Shown here piece by piece: positions 26,835-35,366 of a stretch of DNA of 64,000 bases (position 1 is the first letter of the stretch; each line of letters begins with the position of its first letter). The notes under the pieces were generated by a model, which was not told the DNA's origin, did not search any database, and saw only the letters and a list, made by a program, of their open reading frames with translations. A program made the translations under genes and the position numbers. Source of the DNA: Pseudomonas azadiae (lineage in GTDB: Bacteria; Pseudomonadota; Gammaproteobacteria; Pseudomonadales; Pseudomonadaceae). The stretch spans positions 3,224,001 to 3,288,000 of the forward strand of contig NZ_JAHSTY010000001.1 of assembly GCF_019145355.1 (NCBI RefSeq). The letters run 5' to 3'.

Positions 26835-28226
26835 ATGAGTAGTACGCAAAGCTCCAATGACCTCGAACAAGGGCTCAAACCGCGTCACGTCACCATGCTG
26901 TCGATTGCCGGCGTTATCGGTGCCGGTTTGTTCGTCGGCTCCGGCCACGCGATTGCTGCCGCTGGCCCGGCCGTGCTGCTGGCGTATGCCGCTGCGGGCA
27001 CGCTGGTGGTATTGGTGATGCGCATGCTGGCCGAAATGGCGGTGGCATCGCCGGACACCGGTTCGTTCTCCACCTACGCCGACCGCGCGATCGGTCACTG
27101 GGCCGGTTTCACCATTGGTTGGTTGTACTGGTGGTTCTGGGTCCTGGTGATCCCGTTGGAAGCCAACGCCGCCGCGACCATCTTGCATGCCTGGTTCCCG
27201 GATGTGGCCATCTGGGCCTTTACCCTGATCATCACGTTGCTGCTGACGGCGACCAACCTGTTCAGCGTGAAGAACTATGGCGAGTTCGAGTTCTGGTTTG
27301 CGCTGATCAAAGTCGTGGCGATTGTGGGGTTCGTGATCCTCGGCCTGGCCGCGATTTTCGGCTTCCTGCCGACCAGTCAGGTCAGCGGCGTTTCGCACCT
27401 GTTCGATACACAAGGCTTCATGCCCAATGGCATGGGCGCGGTATTGGCTGCGATCCTGACCACCATGTTCTCGTTCATGGGCACCGAGATCGTCACCATC
27501 GCCGCCGCCGAATCGAAGAACCCTGGCCAGCAGATCACCAAGGCCACTAACTCGGTGATTTGGCGGATTGGTTTGTTCTACCTGCTGTCGATCTTCATCG
27601 TGGTGTCCCTGGTGCCGTGGAACGATCCGACCCTGGCGGCCGTAGGCTCCTACCAGACCGTGCTGGAACGCATGGGCATCCCGAATGCCAAGCTGATCGT
27701 CGACCTGGTGGTATTGGTTGCCGTGACCAGTTGCCTGAACTCGGCGCTGTACACCGCATCGCGCATGCTGTTCTCCCTGGGCCGTCGCGGTGACGCACCG
27801 GCCCTGGCCAAGCGCACCAACAAGAGCGGCACGCCTTACTGGGCGGTGTTGCTGTCTACCGGCGCAGCATTCCTGGCGGTGTTTGCCAACTACGTGGCGC
27901 CGGCGGCGGTGTTCGAATTCCTGCTGGCCAGCTCCGGCGCTATCGCGTTGCTCGTGTACCTGGTCATCGCGGTGTCGCAACTGCGCATGCGCCAGAAGCG
28001 GGCGGCGGCGGGCGAGAAGATCGTCTTCAAGATGTGGCTGTTCCCTGGCCTGACCTTCGCGGTGATGGTGTTCATCGTGGGGACGTTGACCATCATGCTG
28101 TTCCAGGAAGCGCACCGGGTCGAGATTATTGCGACTGGGGTACTGAGCTTGCTGGTGGTGCTGGCGGGGTTGTTTGTCTCCAGTCGGCGCAAGGCCCAGA
28201 GGGTGGGGGCTGCGGTACTGAACTGA
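26835..28226 (+). CDS. gabP: GABA/amino-acid permease of the APC superfamily
   Basis: 463 residues from the ATG at 26835 (AAAGGTG upstream). LKPRHVTMLSIAGVIGAGLF is the first-helix signature of the amino-acid transporter family, and about twelve membrane segments follow; SSGAIALLVYLVIAVSQLRMR fits helix 10 of GabP-type carriers. It should import gamma-aminobutyrate or a related amino acid with protons. The gene stands alone and is preceded by a 554-base gap with a sigma-54 promoter, suggesting control by nitrogen or carbon status. The exact substrate is inferred from similarity to GabP. Confidence 0.85.
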   Translation: MSSTQSSNDLEQGLKPRHVTMLSIAGVIGAGLFVGSGHAIAAAGPAVLLAYAAAGTLVVLVMRMLAEMAVASPDTGSFSTYADRAIGHWAGFTIGWLYWWFWVLVIPLEANAAATILHAWFPDVAIWAFTLIITLLLTATNLFSVKNYGEFEFWFALIKVVAIVGFVILGLAAIFGFLPTSQVSGVSHLFDTQGFMPNGMGAVLAAILTTMFSFMGTEIVTIAAAESKNPGQQITKATNSVIWRIGLFYLLSIFIVVSLVPWNDPTLAAVGSYQTVLERMGIPNAKLIVDLVVLVAVTSCLNSALYTASRMLFSLGRRGDAPALAKRTNKSGTPYWAVLLSTGAAFLAVFANYVAPAAVFEFLLASSGAIALLVYLVIAVSQLRMRQKRAAAGEKIVFKMWLFPGLTFAVMVFIVGTLTIMLFQEAHRVEIIATGVLSLLVVLAGLFVSSRRKAQRVGAAVLN

Positions 28227-28241
28227 CGGAATGCTGAACTC

Positions 28242-28347
28242 TGTGGGAGCGGCGGTGCGACGATTCGACTTGCCCGCGATGGCGGACTGACAGTCGATAT
28301 CTTTTTCGCCTGACACGCCGCCATCGCGGGCAAGCCCGGCTCCCACA
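28242..28347. repeat. REP doublet (REPIN)
   Basis: TGTGGGAGC near the left end and CTTGCCCGCGATGGCGG are mirrored by CCGCCATCGCGGGCAAGC and GCTCCCACA on the right. This is the typical P. fluorescens-group pair of inverted REP sequences between genes. It may also act as a transcript end for gabP. Confidence 0.85.
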
Positions 28348-28360
28348 GTTTGTTTTTGTG

Positions 28361-28774
28361 TCAGTCCTGAGAAAGCGCCAATGCCTGAGAGGCCGCCACA
28401 TAGTCGGCCTGAAACTCCGGCGATTCGATCCACGCCAGCGCAGCGGCCTCATCATCGGTATCCGTGGCCCACTGCCGATACTCGATCAACGCCGCCAGGA
28501 TGAAGTCGGTGGCTTCCTCTTCGCCTTCCTGCTCCAGCACCAGCGCCAGCAACGGGTGAGCCAGAAACACGGCGCACAGGGCCTGCTGGCTGATCTCGCC
28601 TGCGCTGCGCATCTCCACGAACAGCTCGGTCAAATCCACTGACTCAAGGTCAATGCGGCTGTCATCGCCGGCAAACGCATCCGGTTTGGCCGCCACGGCG
28701 CGCTGGATACGGTTCTGCTTGGCCTTGGCCTTTGCCCGGTGGGCGCGTTTTTGCTGCTTGTTCGGCGAAGCCAT
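28361..28774 (-). CDS. Conserved hypothetical protein
   Basis: 137 residues from the ATG at 28774. The first ~35 residues are very basic (SPNKQQKRAHRAKAKAKQNR), suggesting nucleic-acid or ribosome contact. The rest is helical and acidic (LVLEQEGEEEATDFILAALI). No family is recognised. It is a single gene convergent with gabP, separated from it by the REP doublet. The call as a real gene rests on codon use and on the plausible charge layout. Confidence 0.6.
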   Translation of the reverse strand: MASPNKQQKRAHRAKAKAKQNRIQRAVAAKPDAFAGDDSRIDLESVDLTELFVEMRSAGEISQQALCAVFLAHPLLALVLEQEGEEEATDFILAALIEYRQWATDTDDEAAALAWIESPEFQADYVAASQALALSQD

Positions 28775-29051
28775 GGGCTTGAGGTCCTGGGTTCTGGATC
28801 TGGGTGGGGTATTGAAGCGCAGGTTGGGGGAAATCCCAAGGGAATCTGTGCAGGAGCCCATTCGCCAAGCGTTACCGCGATTCATCATTATTGAGTCTGC
28901 ACCGTATGTTTTTCTTGGTAACACTTCGCTAATTTGCCAGTACTTGTAGCGGCTTCAACTGAAGATCTAATCTCCGGCGCCATACATCCGAGAGAAACGA
29001 CAGCGAACCATGGACAGATTAGACTGGCAGGCACCTATTACGGAGGTCTCT

Positions 29052-29246
29052 ATGAGCATCCCCCTTTCTCCCATCGTTTCAGAGTTTGAAACAGAAGAGC
29101 AGGCTGCCAGCTACGACCGTTGGTTTCGCGCCAAGGTGCAGGCTTCAATTGATGATCCAAGGCCCAGTATTCCGCATGATGAAGCCATGGCCGAAGTCGA
29201 GAGAATGCTAGAAGAGAGGCGTGAAGCTCGTCGTGCTGCTCGTTAA
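29052..29246 (+). CDS. Antitoxin-like protein (RelB/stability-determinant type)
   Basis: 64 residues from the ATG at 29052, preceded by CGGAGGT. SPIVSEFETEEQAASYDRWF followed by RAKVQASIDDPRPSIPHDEA is the pattern of small antitoxins annotated as stability determinants. AEVERMLEERREARRAAR forms the C-terminal helix. Its end overlaps the start of the RelE/ParE-like gene, so the two form a toxin-antitoxin module. The toxin is expected to be blocked by this protein. Confidence 0.75.
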   Translation: MSIPLSPIVSEFETEEQAASYDRWFRAKVQASIDDPRPSIPHDEAMAEVERMLEERREARRAAR

Positions 29247-29544
29247 ATGGCGACCTGAGGCTATCAGCGCCCTGACCGAAATTATTGACTACATCGAGCA
29301 GTACAACCCCGTTTCTGCTGCTTCTCTGCACCGTACTATTGTCTCGGCGACTGAAAATTTGTCTTCAATGCCATACGGATTCAGGCAGGGCCGTTTGTGT
29401 GGTACTCGGGAAATGGTTGTTCATCCAAACTACTTAGTGGTCTATCGCGTGATCGAGCAGGTCGAGATCCTGGCTGTGCTACATGCACGCCAGGAATATC
29501 CCTCGGATACGCTCATACCGTTCCACTCGACCTCGCGCCAATAG
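29221..29544 (+). CDS. RelE/ParE-family toxin
   Basis: 107 residues from the GTG at 29221; a GTG at 29233 is nearly as likely and would give the more usual MLLVKWRPEA start. VKWRPEAISALTEIIDYIEQ and NLSSMPYGFRQGRLCGTREM, then VVHPNYLVVYRVIEQVEILAVLHARQ, follow the ParE/RelE toxin fold closely, including the final strand ending in H-x-R. It overlaps its antitoxin gene. Target (gyrase or ribosome-bound mRNA) is undetermined. Confidence 0.8.
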   Translation: MKLVVLLVKWRPEAISALTEIIDYIEQYNPVSAASLHRTIVSATENLSSMPYGFRQGRLCGTREMVVHPNYLVVYRVIEQVEILAVLHARQEYPSDTLIPFHSTSRQ

Positions 29545-29584
29545 ATACATAGGCTCGCCCCTTGCGATCTACCAAGGCGTCTTT

Positions 29585-30550
29585 ATGACCCGCGATACTC
29601 TTGAGCACAACCAAATTCCCATCTACTTCTGCGCCGTCGTCCTGGCTGCCGCCTTGGGCCTGCTCGCGCCTTTCTCTGCGCACAACCTCAGCACACTGAT
29701 CACGCCCGCCATCGCGGTATTGATGTACGCGATGTTCCTGCAAATCCCTTTTCTGGATCTGCGCCAGAGCCTGAGCAACAAACGCTTCCTATCGGCATTG
29801 TTGCTGGCCAACTTTATCCTAGTGCCGCTGCTGGTTTGGGCGCTGACCCAAAGCCTGATGGGGCGCTCGGCTTTGCTGGTGGGGGCGTTGCTGGTATTGC
29901 TGACCCCGTGCATCGACTACGTGGTGGTGTTTACCCATATCGGCAAGGGGGATTCGCGGTTGATGTTGGCGGCGACGCCCGTGCTATTGCTGCTGCAGTT
30001 GGCGCTGTTGCCGGTCTATCTGAGCGTTATGCTCGGTGCGCAATCCGAGGGGGTGGTGGCGGCAGGGCCTTTTGTCGAGGCGTTCCTTTTGTTGATCGTG
30101 ATACCGATGATCCTGGCGGTGGTCACGACTTCCATGGCGCGGCGGTCATCGCTCGTCAGTGTTTGGAATGATGCCTGGGCCTGGCTGCCGGTGCCGGCGA
30201 TGGCGCTGGTGTTGTTTGTGGTAATTGGCTCGCAAGTCACTTCGGTTGTGCGGGATATCAACCTGCTGCTGCCGGTGATCCCGGTGTACATCGGCTTTCT
30301 GTTGCTGGCGCCGCTGATGGGGGCGCTGGCCTCGCGGTTGTTCGCGCTCCCGGCGGTCACGGCGCGGGCGGTGACGTTCAGCGCGTCGACACGCAATTCG
30401 CTGGTGGTGCTGCCTCTGGCGTTGGCGCTGCCCGAGGATGTGCGTGGGTTGGCGGCCACGGCGGTGATCCTGCAAACCCTGGTCGAGCTGGTGGGCGAGT
30501 TGTTTTACGTTCGGTTGATCCCGAAGTGGATATGGCCTGCAGGTCGCTGA
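29585..30550 (+). CDS. Bile acid:sodium symporter/ACR3-like membrane transporter
   Basis: 321 residues from the ATG at 29585 (AAGG seven bases upstream). About ten hydrophobic segments are visible, with LLTPCIDYVVVFTHIGKGDS in the middle; the Pro-Cys-Ile-Asp pattern recalls the conserved cysteine helix of ACR3 arsenite pumps. The end LPLALALPEDVRGLAATAVI is typical of the superfamily. No arsR or arsC gene is near, so arsenite export is only one possibility. It stands alone between a toxin-antitoxin pair and a glycosyltransferase. Confidence 0.75.
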   Translation: MTRDTLEHNQIPIYFCAVVLAAALGLLAPFSAHNLSTLITPAIAVLMYAMFLQIPFLDLRQSLSNKRFLSALLLANFILVPLLVWALTQSLMGRSALLVGALLVLLTPCIDYVVVFTHIGKGDSRLMLAATPVLLLLQLALLPVYLSVMLGAQSEGVVAAGPFVEAFLLLIVIPMILAVVTTSMARRSSLVSVWNDAWAWLPVPAMALVLFVVIGSQVTSVVRDINLLLPVIPVYIGFLLLAPLMGALASRLFALPAVTARAVTFSASTRNSLVVLPLALALPEDVRGLAATAVILQTLVELVGELFYVRLIPKWIWPAGR

Positions 30551-30637
30551 ACCCGGGAATCTTCAGTTCCGTTCAGGCGCCATTCAGCAGGGCGGTCGGC
30601 ACCATAAGCCGGCGTCCCTTACCTGACAGGTCAACCG

Positions 30638-32230
30638 ATGGATCACCGCAACCGTTTTCGCCTGGAATCCCTAGGGATTTTCCTGTTTGCCCTGTTGCTG
30701 TTCACATTGGGGATCTGGAATCAGCAACCCGAAGGGTTTGACGGGCGCTGGGCGCTGTTCCTGCAAGAAATGTTTCGCCATGGCCCGAGCTTTTTTCCTA
30801 CCACTTACGGCCAGCCCTACGCCGACTACCCGGGCACCGCGACGTTTCTGAGTTACGTATTTGCCCGGCTGTTCGTCGCTCCCAATCACCTGGCGAATGT
30901 GCTGCCCACCGCCCTGGCCTCCGCGGGGGTGGTTGCCCTGATCTATCGCTTGCTGGTTCCCGCAAATCGCCAATGGGCGTTGCTCACCGTGCTGCTGACC
31001 TTGCTCACCACCCAGTTGTTGGAAAAGTCCCGCTCGGTGTGCCTGGACCAGATGGTGGCGTTGCTCTGCGTGGGCAGTTTTTACCTGCTGCACAGCGGCG
31101 GGCGCTTGAGGCAGCTTGCGGTGTTCCCGTTGTTTGTCTTGGGCTTTGCGATACGCGGGCCATTGGGGTTGATCGAGGTCTGCGGGGTGGTGTGCGTGTA
31201 TTGGGCGCTGGGCAAACCTGGAGAGCGGCTCAAGCAAGTGTTGACTCACGGCATCATCGGCCTGGTGTTGCTGGCCGCGTGCTGGTGGCTGCTGGTGAAA
31301 CTGGCGCGTATCAGTGGAGGTGCTGCATTTGCCGATGAAGTGTTCAAGATGCAGGTGGGCGGGCGCCTCGATGAAACCGGCGAGCCGTTCTATTTCTATT
31401 TCCAGTTGAGTTTGTACCGCTACTTTCCTGTGGTGCCATTGGCCCTGGCCACGATGGTTGCGCTACGTCATCGCTGGTTCGAGCGGTTCGAGGGCGATGT
31501 GCAATTGCTGACGCGCCTCGGTGCGTGCGGCTTGATGATTTTGCTCGGGCTGTCGGTGCCGCGCTTCAAGCGCGCCTACTACATCTTGCCGATGGTGCCG
31601 ATGTTCGCGGCTGTCGCGGCCTATGGGCTGCTCCAGGCGCAAGGCTGGTTCAAGGGCGTGCGCCGTTGCTACGAAGTGCTTGTCGCTGCGCTGCCGGCGT
31701 TGTGTGCGGTGGCGCTGCTGGTCTGCCGGCATGGGTGGCAGAAGCATGGTTACTGGCCGGACGTTTCGCTGCCGTTGCTGATGGGCGTGCTGCTGGTGTT
31801 GCAAGTGGCGGCGCTGTTCGCCTGGCGTCGGGAGGCGCGGTTGGTATGGCTCAGCCTGATCGGCTTGTTGGCGCAATGGTTACTGCTGGTGGCTGTGGTG
31901 GAGCCGGCCAAGGATTTACAGTTCGATACGCGGCAGTTTGTCGGCCAGGTGGAAGCGCTGCGTGCCGCCACGCCTGGGCCGTTGGTGTTTGTCGATCTGG
32001 GCCGGGATACCTGGGCGGTGCGCTACATGATGAACCTGGATCATGATGAGCAACCGGTGTTTGTCGGCACTGCAGAGGTTGAGCGTTTGAATTCGTTGCC
32101 GCGTCCGTCGTGGGTCATTGTGGCGCGCAAGGATACGAAATTGCTGAAGGAGACACCCCTTGAGCAACTGACTCCACGCTTTGAGGGGCGGTTGAACGAC
32201 AATCCATTGAGAGTGTTTTTGCTGAACTGA
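30638..32230 (+). CDS. ArnT-like (PMT-family) membrane glycosyltransferase
   Basis: 530 residues with about eleven membrane segments. The first periplasmic loop NQQPEGFDGRWALFLQEMF holds the acidic residues expected of GT-C enzymes; in ArnT/PMT proteins an early Asp-Glu pair binds the lipid-linked donor. PRFKRAYYILPMVPMFAAV matches the family's later helix. It would transfer a sugar from a polyprenyl carrier to an envelope acceptor. No arn or lipid-A genes flank it, so the acceptor is unknown. Confidence 0.75.
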   Translation: MDHRNRFRLESLGIFLFALLLFTLGIWNQQPEGFDGRWALFLQEMFRHGPSFFPTTYGQPYADYPGTATFLSYVFARLFVAPNHLANVLPTALASAGVVALIYRLLVPANRQWALLTVLLTLLTTQLLEKSRSVCLDQMVALLCVGSFYLLHSGGRLRQLAVFPLFVLGFAIRGPLGLIEVCGVVCVYWALGKPGERLKQVLTHGIIGLVLLAACWWLLVKLARISGGAAFADEVFKMQVGGRLDETGEPFYFYFQLSLYRYFPVVPLALATMVALRHRWFERFEGDVQLLTRLGACGLMILLGLSVPRFKRAYYILPMVPMFAAVAAYGLLQAQGWFKGVRRCYEVLVAALPALCAVALLVCRHGWQKHGYWPDVSLPLLMGVLLVLQVAALFAWRREARLVWLSLIGLLAQWLLLVAVVEPAKDLQFDTRQFVGQVEALRAATPGPLVFVDLGRDTWAVRYMMNLDHDEQPVFVGTAEVERLNSLPRPSWVIVARKDTKLLKETPLEQLTPRFEGRLNDNPLRVFLLN

Positions 32231-32281
32231 TCGAGCGCTCTCGACATGAAGTCAGAGCGGTATGTCAGTGGAACGCTCTCG

Positions 32282-33442
32282 TCATAGGTAGGGCTTATCC
32301 AGTTGCTCAGGGATAAAGCCCTCGTCGCGCAGTGACTTGATCACGCCTCTGATCAGGTAGTTGTTTGAGAATCCAATCGTGTATTGCCGCGCACCTGTAC
32401 TGATGGGAAGCAGCATGCCTTGATCGACCAGTTTTTTGATCTGGTAGGTTCTCTGTGGTGCGGACAGCTTTGGCAGGACGTCGGCGATATCGCTTGATTT
32501 GACTACTTTCAGGTGAATAACCGTCGTCAGGATTTTCTCTTCCAGGGGTGTTATCCATTCGCGCTCCCTCGCCAATGAGACGGTCGGGACGAGGATATGC
32601 CTGGTCAAGTAGTCGTAGTCGGTAAGCCGGTTCACTTTTTCCAGTTCATCCCTGATGCCTGCGAGGACATACGTGCACCAGGCTTCAAGGCCTTCTTTGG
32701 TGCCCGTATCAGCAGTGGAAAGCATTGCATAATATTTTTCACGATCAATGCAGAACACTGCCGTGGGGTTGAGTACCCGGCCCCCTGTACTGACATTGAA
32801 GCCGTATTTCATCAGCAGGGCATAGGTTAGAAGGCGTACCACACGACCGTTGCCGTTGCCGAATGGATGGATCCAACCGAATCGATGATGGGCCAGGGCG
32901 ACCTTCATCAAATCATATTTAGGCGCATCTTGTTTGTTCACAAAGGCGACCAGCTCCTGCATGTAGGCCGGCACCATCACTGCATCAGGCGGCAGGTGGA
33001 CTGACTGCGCAATACGCACGCCCGACTCGCGATAAGCCCCTGGCGTACGGTCACCCTCGCGTTGAAGGCCTTGAACGGTGATGGAGTGAAGCTCTCGAAT
33101 GGCAAATTCGGTGAGGTCCTCGCCTGGCTGTACGATGCTTTCAACGTAGTCCATGGCTTTTTCGATATTCGCGATTTCTCGCAACTGATCAGACCCCTCT
33201 GCTGTTCCGTCAACCTTGCTTTCGATGTAGTCGGCAAGCGTTGTATGGTTGCCTTCAATACGAGCGGAGCCCAGGCTTTCCAGTGTATGAAAAAGCTCTT
33301 TTAGCTGGAGGAAAACAGCCGGTGGCGTATCGCCGCCTAGCTGAAGGCGGCGCAGGTGTTCCAGCTCGCTCAGGATATCAACCAGGCCCGAGTCGAATGA
33401 GGGGTTCAAAAGCTCCAGATCGTGGTGAAAGAACTCGGCCAT
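32282..33442 (-). CDS. Fic-family AMP transferase, class II, with C-terminal winged helix
   Basis: 386 residues. The Fic motif HPFGNGNGR is complete at 192-200 with R203 after VV. An inhibitory helix SARIEGN (59-65) matches [S/T]xxxE[G/N] at the N-terminal side, the class II arrangement that keeps the enzyme auto-inhibited. Residues ~300-365 are winged-helix-like ([20 protein letters not shown]). Such proteins transfer AMP to a target protein hydroxyl, and the C-terminal part probably binds DNA. It is a single gene with several copies of an ATCTCAAA motif upstream. Confidence 0.88.
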   Translation of the reverse strand: MAEFFHHDLELLNPSFDSGLVDILSELEHLRRLQLGGDTPPAVFLQLKELFHTLESLGSARIEGNHTTLADYIESKVDGTAEGSDQLREIANIEKAMDYVESIVQPGEDLTEFAIRELHSITVQGLQREGDRTPGAYRESGVRIAQSVHLPPDAVMVPAYMQELVAFVNKQDAPKYDLMKVALAHHRFGWIHPFGNGNGRVVRLLTYALLMKYGFNVSTGGRVLNPTAVFCIDREKYYAMLSTADTGTKEGLEAWCTYVLAGIRDELEKVNRLTDYDYLTRHILVPTVSLAREREWITPLEEKILTTVIHLKVVKSSDIADVLPKLSAPQRTYQIKKLVDQGMLLPISTGARQYTIGFSNNYLIRGVIKSLRDEGFIPEQLDKPYL

Positions 33443-33452
33443 GTCGAAAAAT

Positions 33453-33583
33453 ATCTCTAAGCGATTTTTTGATTATCTCAAATAGAGGGTGCTCTAATGC
33501 CCGTAAATTGGGCATTGAGGGACTATTCAGGGCCTACACTATCTCAAAATAGCCGTTCAGATAAGTCAAAAGCATCTCAAATG
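33453..33583 (-). promoter_or_regulatory. Repeated ATCTCAAA motifs upstream of the Fic gene
   Basis: ATCTCTAA (33453-33460, just past the Fic start) and ATCTCAAA-type copies at 33475, 33541 and 33574 lie in one orientation; the longer form is TATCTCAAA(A)TAG. TGCCC/GGGCA at 33498-33514 adds a small hairpin. The set is a good candidate for autoregulation by the winged helix of the Fic protein. The sequence between 33584 and 33809 holds no recognised gene. Confidence 0.45.
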
Positions 33584-33809
33584 AAACTGCATTCAGTCTT
33601 TAAGGAGGGCGCCACCGGCCAGACCATCATCTTTCACTTCGCCAGGAATATTCCCGAGCCGAGCAACCCCTCTGACAGCGCAGCAGTGATAGGCCAGGAG
33701 ATACCGCCGCTGATGGAAGTATTCCCGCTTTATCGGCCGTAGCGCCGGTTAGCGGGTAGCGCGGATCGATTCGAAGGCGGTGATCGCCACTTGGAGGTCG
33801 GAAACGAAA

Positions 33810-33841
33810 AAACCCCTGAGACCTTGCGGAATCAGGGGTTT
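33810..33841 (-). terminator. Terminator of tRNA-Phe
   Basis: AAACCCCTGA (33810-33819) pairs with TCAGGGGTTT (33832-33841); on the minus strand a run of T follows. It lies nine bases past the tRNA 3' end. Confidence 0.85.
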
Positions 33842-33850
33842 CGGTATTAG

Positions 33851-33926
33851 TGGTGCCCAGAGACGGAATCGAACCGCCGACACGGGGATTTTCAATCCCC
33901 TGCTCTACCGACTGAGCTATCTGGGC
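33851..33926 (-). tRNA. tRNA-Phe (anticodon GAA)
   Basis: A 76-base cloverleaf on the minus strand begins GCCCAGATAGCTCAGTCGG and ends in an encoded CCA. The anticodon arm GGGGATTGAAAATCCCC places GAA in the loop, and the T arm carries GGTTCGATTCC. No island is seen next to it. Confidence 0.97.
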
Positions 33927-34029
33927 AACGGGGCGCATTAAACGGGTTTTTCAGGGGGTCGTCAAGCAAGTTTTCAAAAAATATTTAATTATTACCGTCG
34001 CTTACGTGCCGATCCTGGTTTTTGCTCAA

Positions 34030-34302
34030 TTATTGAGCAGGCGGCACGTAGCCGTCGGCCTTGGCGTAATCTTCGCCGGAAAAGAACTTGTCCATCTCGC
34101 CCTGCAGGTATTTGCGGTCTTCGGCGTTCATCATGTTCAGGCGTTTTTCGTTGATCAGCAGGGTCTGGTGTTTTTGCCAGTCGCCCCACGCCTTGGCGGA
34201 GACATTGTCGTAAATGTCCTGGCCTTTGGCGCCCGGAAACGGCGCTTTTTCCAATCCGGACAGTTCTTCTTTGTACTTGCGGCACATTACGGTGCGGGTC
34301 AT
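34030..34302 (-). CDS. yggX: YggX, Fe(II)-trafficking/oxidative-damage protection protein
   Basis: 90 residues starting [20 protein letters not shown], the highly conserved YggX start with Cys-7, then PPFPG-like [20 protein letters not shown] and [15 protein letters not shown]. YggX protects iron-sulphur clusters and supplies Fe(II). It overlaps the end of mutY by 4 bases; MutY carries a 4Fe-4S cluster, so the coupling makes sense. The whole protein is intact. Confidence 0.97.
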   Translation of the reverse strand: MTRTVMCRKYKEELSGLEKAPFPGAKGQDIYDNVSAKAWGDWQKHQTLLINEKRLNMMNAEDRKYLQGEMDKFFSGEDYAKADGYVPPAQ

Positions 34303-35366
34303 GACGACACTCCTGCATTCAATACGTCGGCCGCGCGCTTGAGCAGTTTCTTGACCGGGGCGGCAAGGCCCAGGCGCGGCGGGGTGGCGAGGTTATACCA
34401 GAGCCAGTCGGCCTCGGCCACGTGATGGGCGGATTCCTCGACCTGGACCAACCAGGGTTCGATGGCCAACTGAAAGTGGCTGAAGGTGTGGATCAGCCCC
34501 GGCAGTTCCTGTTGCTTGCCCAGTGCCAGCGCGTGCTGGTGGGCCAAGTGTTCGAGGTCTGTCAGGTCGTCCAGTTCCGGCAAGCTCCACAAACCGCCCC
34601 ACAGGCCCGTCGAAGGGCGGCGATAAAGCAGAATCGCGCCTTCGGCATTGGCCAGCAGCGGCATCAGCGTGCGCTTCTGTGGGATGGTCTTGCGTGGCTT
34701 GGGGATCGGGTAGCGCGTCTCCAGGCCGAGCATGTGGGCTTCGCAGCCTTTTCCCAGCGGGCACAGCAGGCAGCTGGGTTTGCTGCGGGTGCAGAGGGTG
34801 GCGCCCATGTCCATCATCGCCTGGGTGTAGGCGTTGACGCGATCATGGGGCGTGAAGCGTTCCGCGGTGGCCCACAGCTGCTTGGCCACCTTGGGTTCGC
34901 CCGGGTAGCCCTCCTGCGCGGTAAAGCGGGCCAGTACGCGCTTGACGTTGCCGTCGAGGATCGGCGCGCGCAGACCCATGCTCAGGCTGGCGATCGCACC
35001 GGCGGTGGACAGGCCTATGCCGGGCAGCTCGGTGAGTTTCTCGACATCCTTGGGAAACTCGCCGCCGTACTCGGCCACGATAATCTTGGCGGTCTTTTGC
35101 AGGTTGCGCGCCCGGGTGTAGTAACCCAGGCCGGTCCACAAATGCAGCACTTCATCTTCCGGCGCGGCGGCCAGGGCTTCGACCGTCGGCAGCGAGGCCA
35201 TGAACCGGTCGAAGTAATTGAGCACGGTGCTCACCTGAGTCTGTTGCAGCATGATTTCCGAGACCCACACCCGGTAAGGCGTGATGCCCTGTTGCCAGGG
35301 CAGGTCATGGCGACCGTGGCGGTCGTACCAGGTAAGCACCGCCTCTGAAAATTGCTCGTTTCTCAT
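34299..35366 (-). CDS. mutY: MutY, adenine DNA glycosylase
   Basis: 355 residues from the ATG at 35366. [12 protein letters not shown] carries the catalytic glutamate, [18 protein letters not shown] is the helix-hairpin-helix, [12 protein letters not shown] holds the conserved Asp, and C-x6-C-x2-C-x5-C ([17 protein letters not shown]) binds the 4Fe-4S cluster. The C-terminal NUDIX-like domain ([19 protein letters not shown]) reads 8-oxoG. It removes adenine mispaired with 8-oxoguanine. It overlaps asmA upstream and yggX downstream by 4 bases each. Confidence 0.97.
   Translation of the reverse strand: MRNEQFSEAVLTWYDRHGRHDLPWQQGITPYRVWVSEIMLQQTQVSTVLNYFDRFMASLPTVEALAAAPEDEVLHLWTGLGYYTRARNLQKTAKIIVAEYGGEFPKDVEKLTELPGIGLSTAGAIASLSMGLRAPILDGNVKRVLARFTAQEGYPGEPKVAKQLWATAERFTPHDRVNAYTQAMMDMGATLCTRSKPSCLLCPLGKGCEAHMLGLETRYPIPKPRKTIPQKRTLMPLLANAEGAILLYRRPSTGLWGGLWSLPELDDLTDLEHLAHQHALALGKQQELPGLIHTFSHFQLAIEPWLVQVEESAHHVAEADWLWYNLATPPRLGLAAPVKKLLKRAADVLNAGVSS

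Noticed and set aside
33497..33742. Open frame of 81 residues before tRNA-Phe
   Set aside because: It runs across the Fic upstream motifs, lacks a ribosome-binding site and has no recognisable content.
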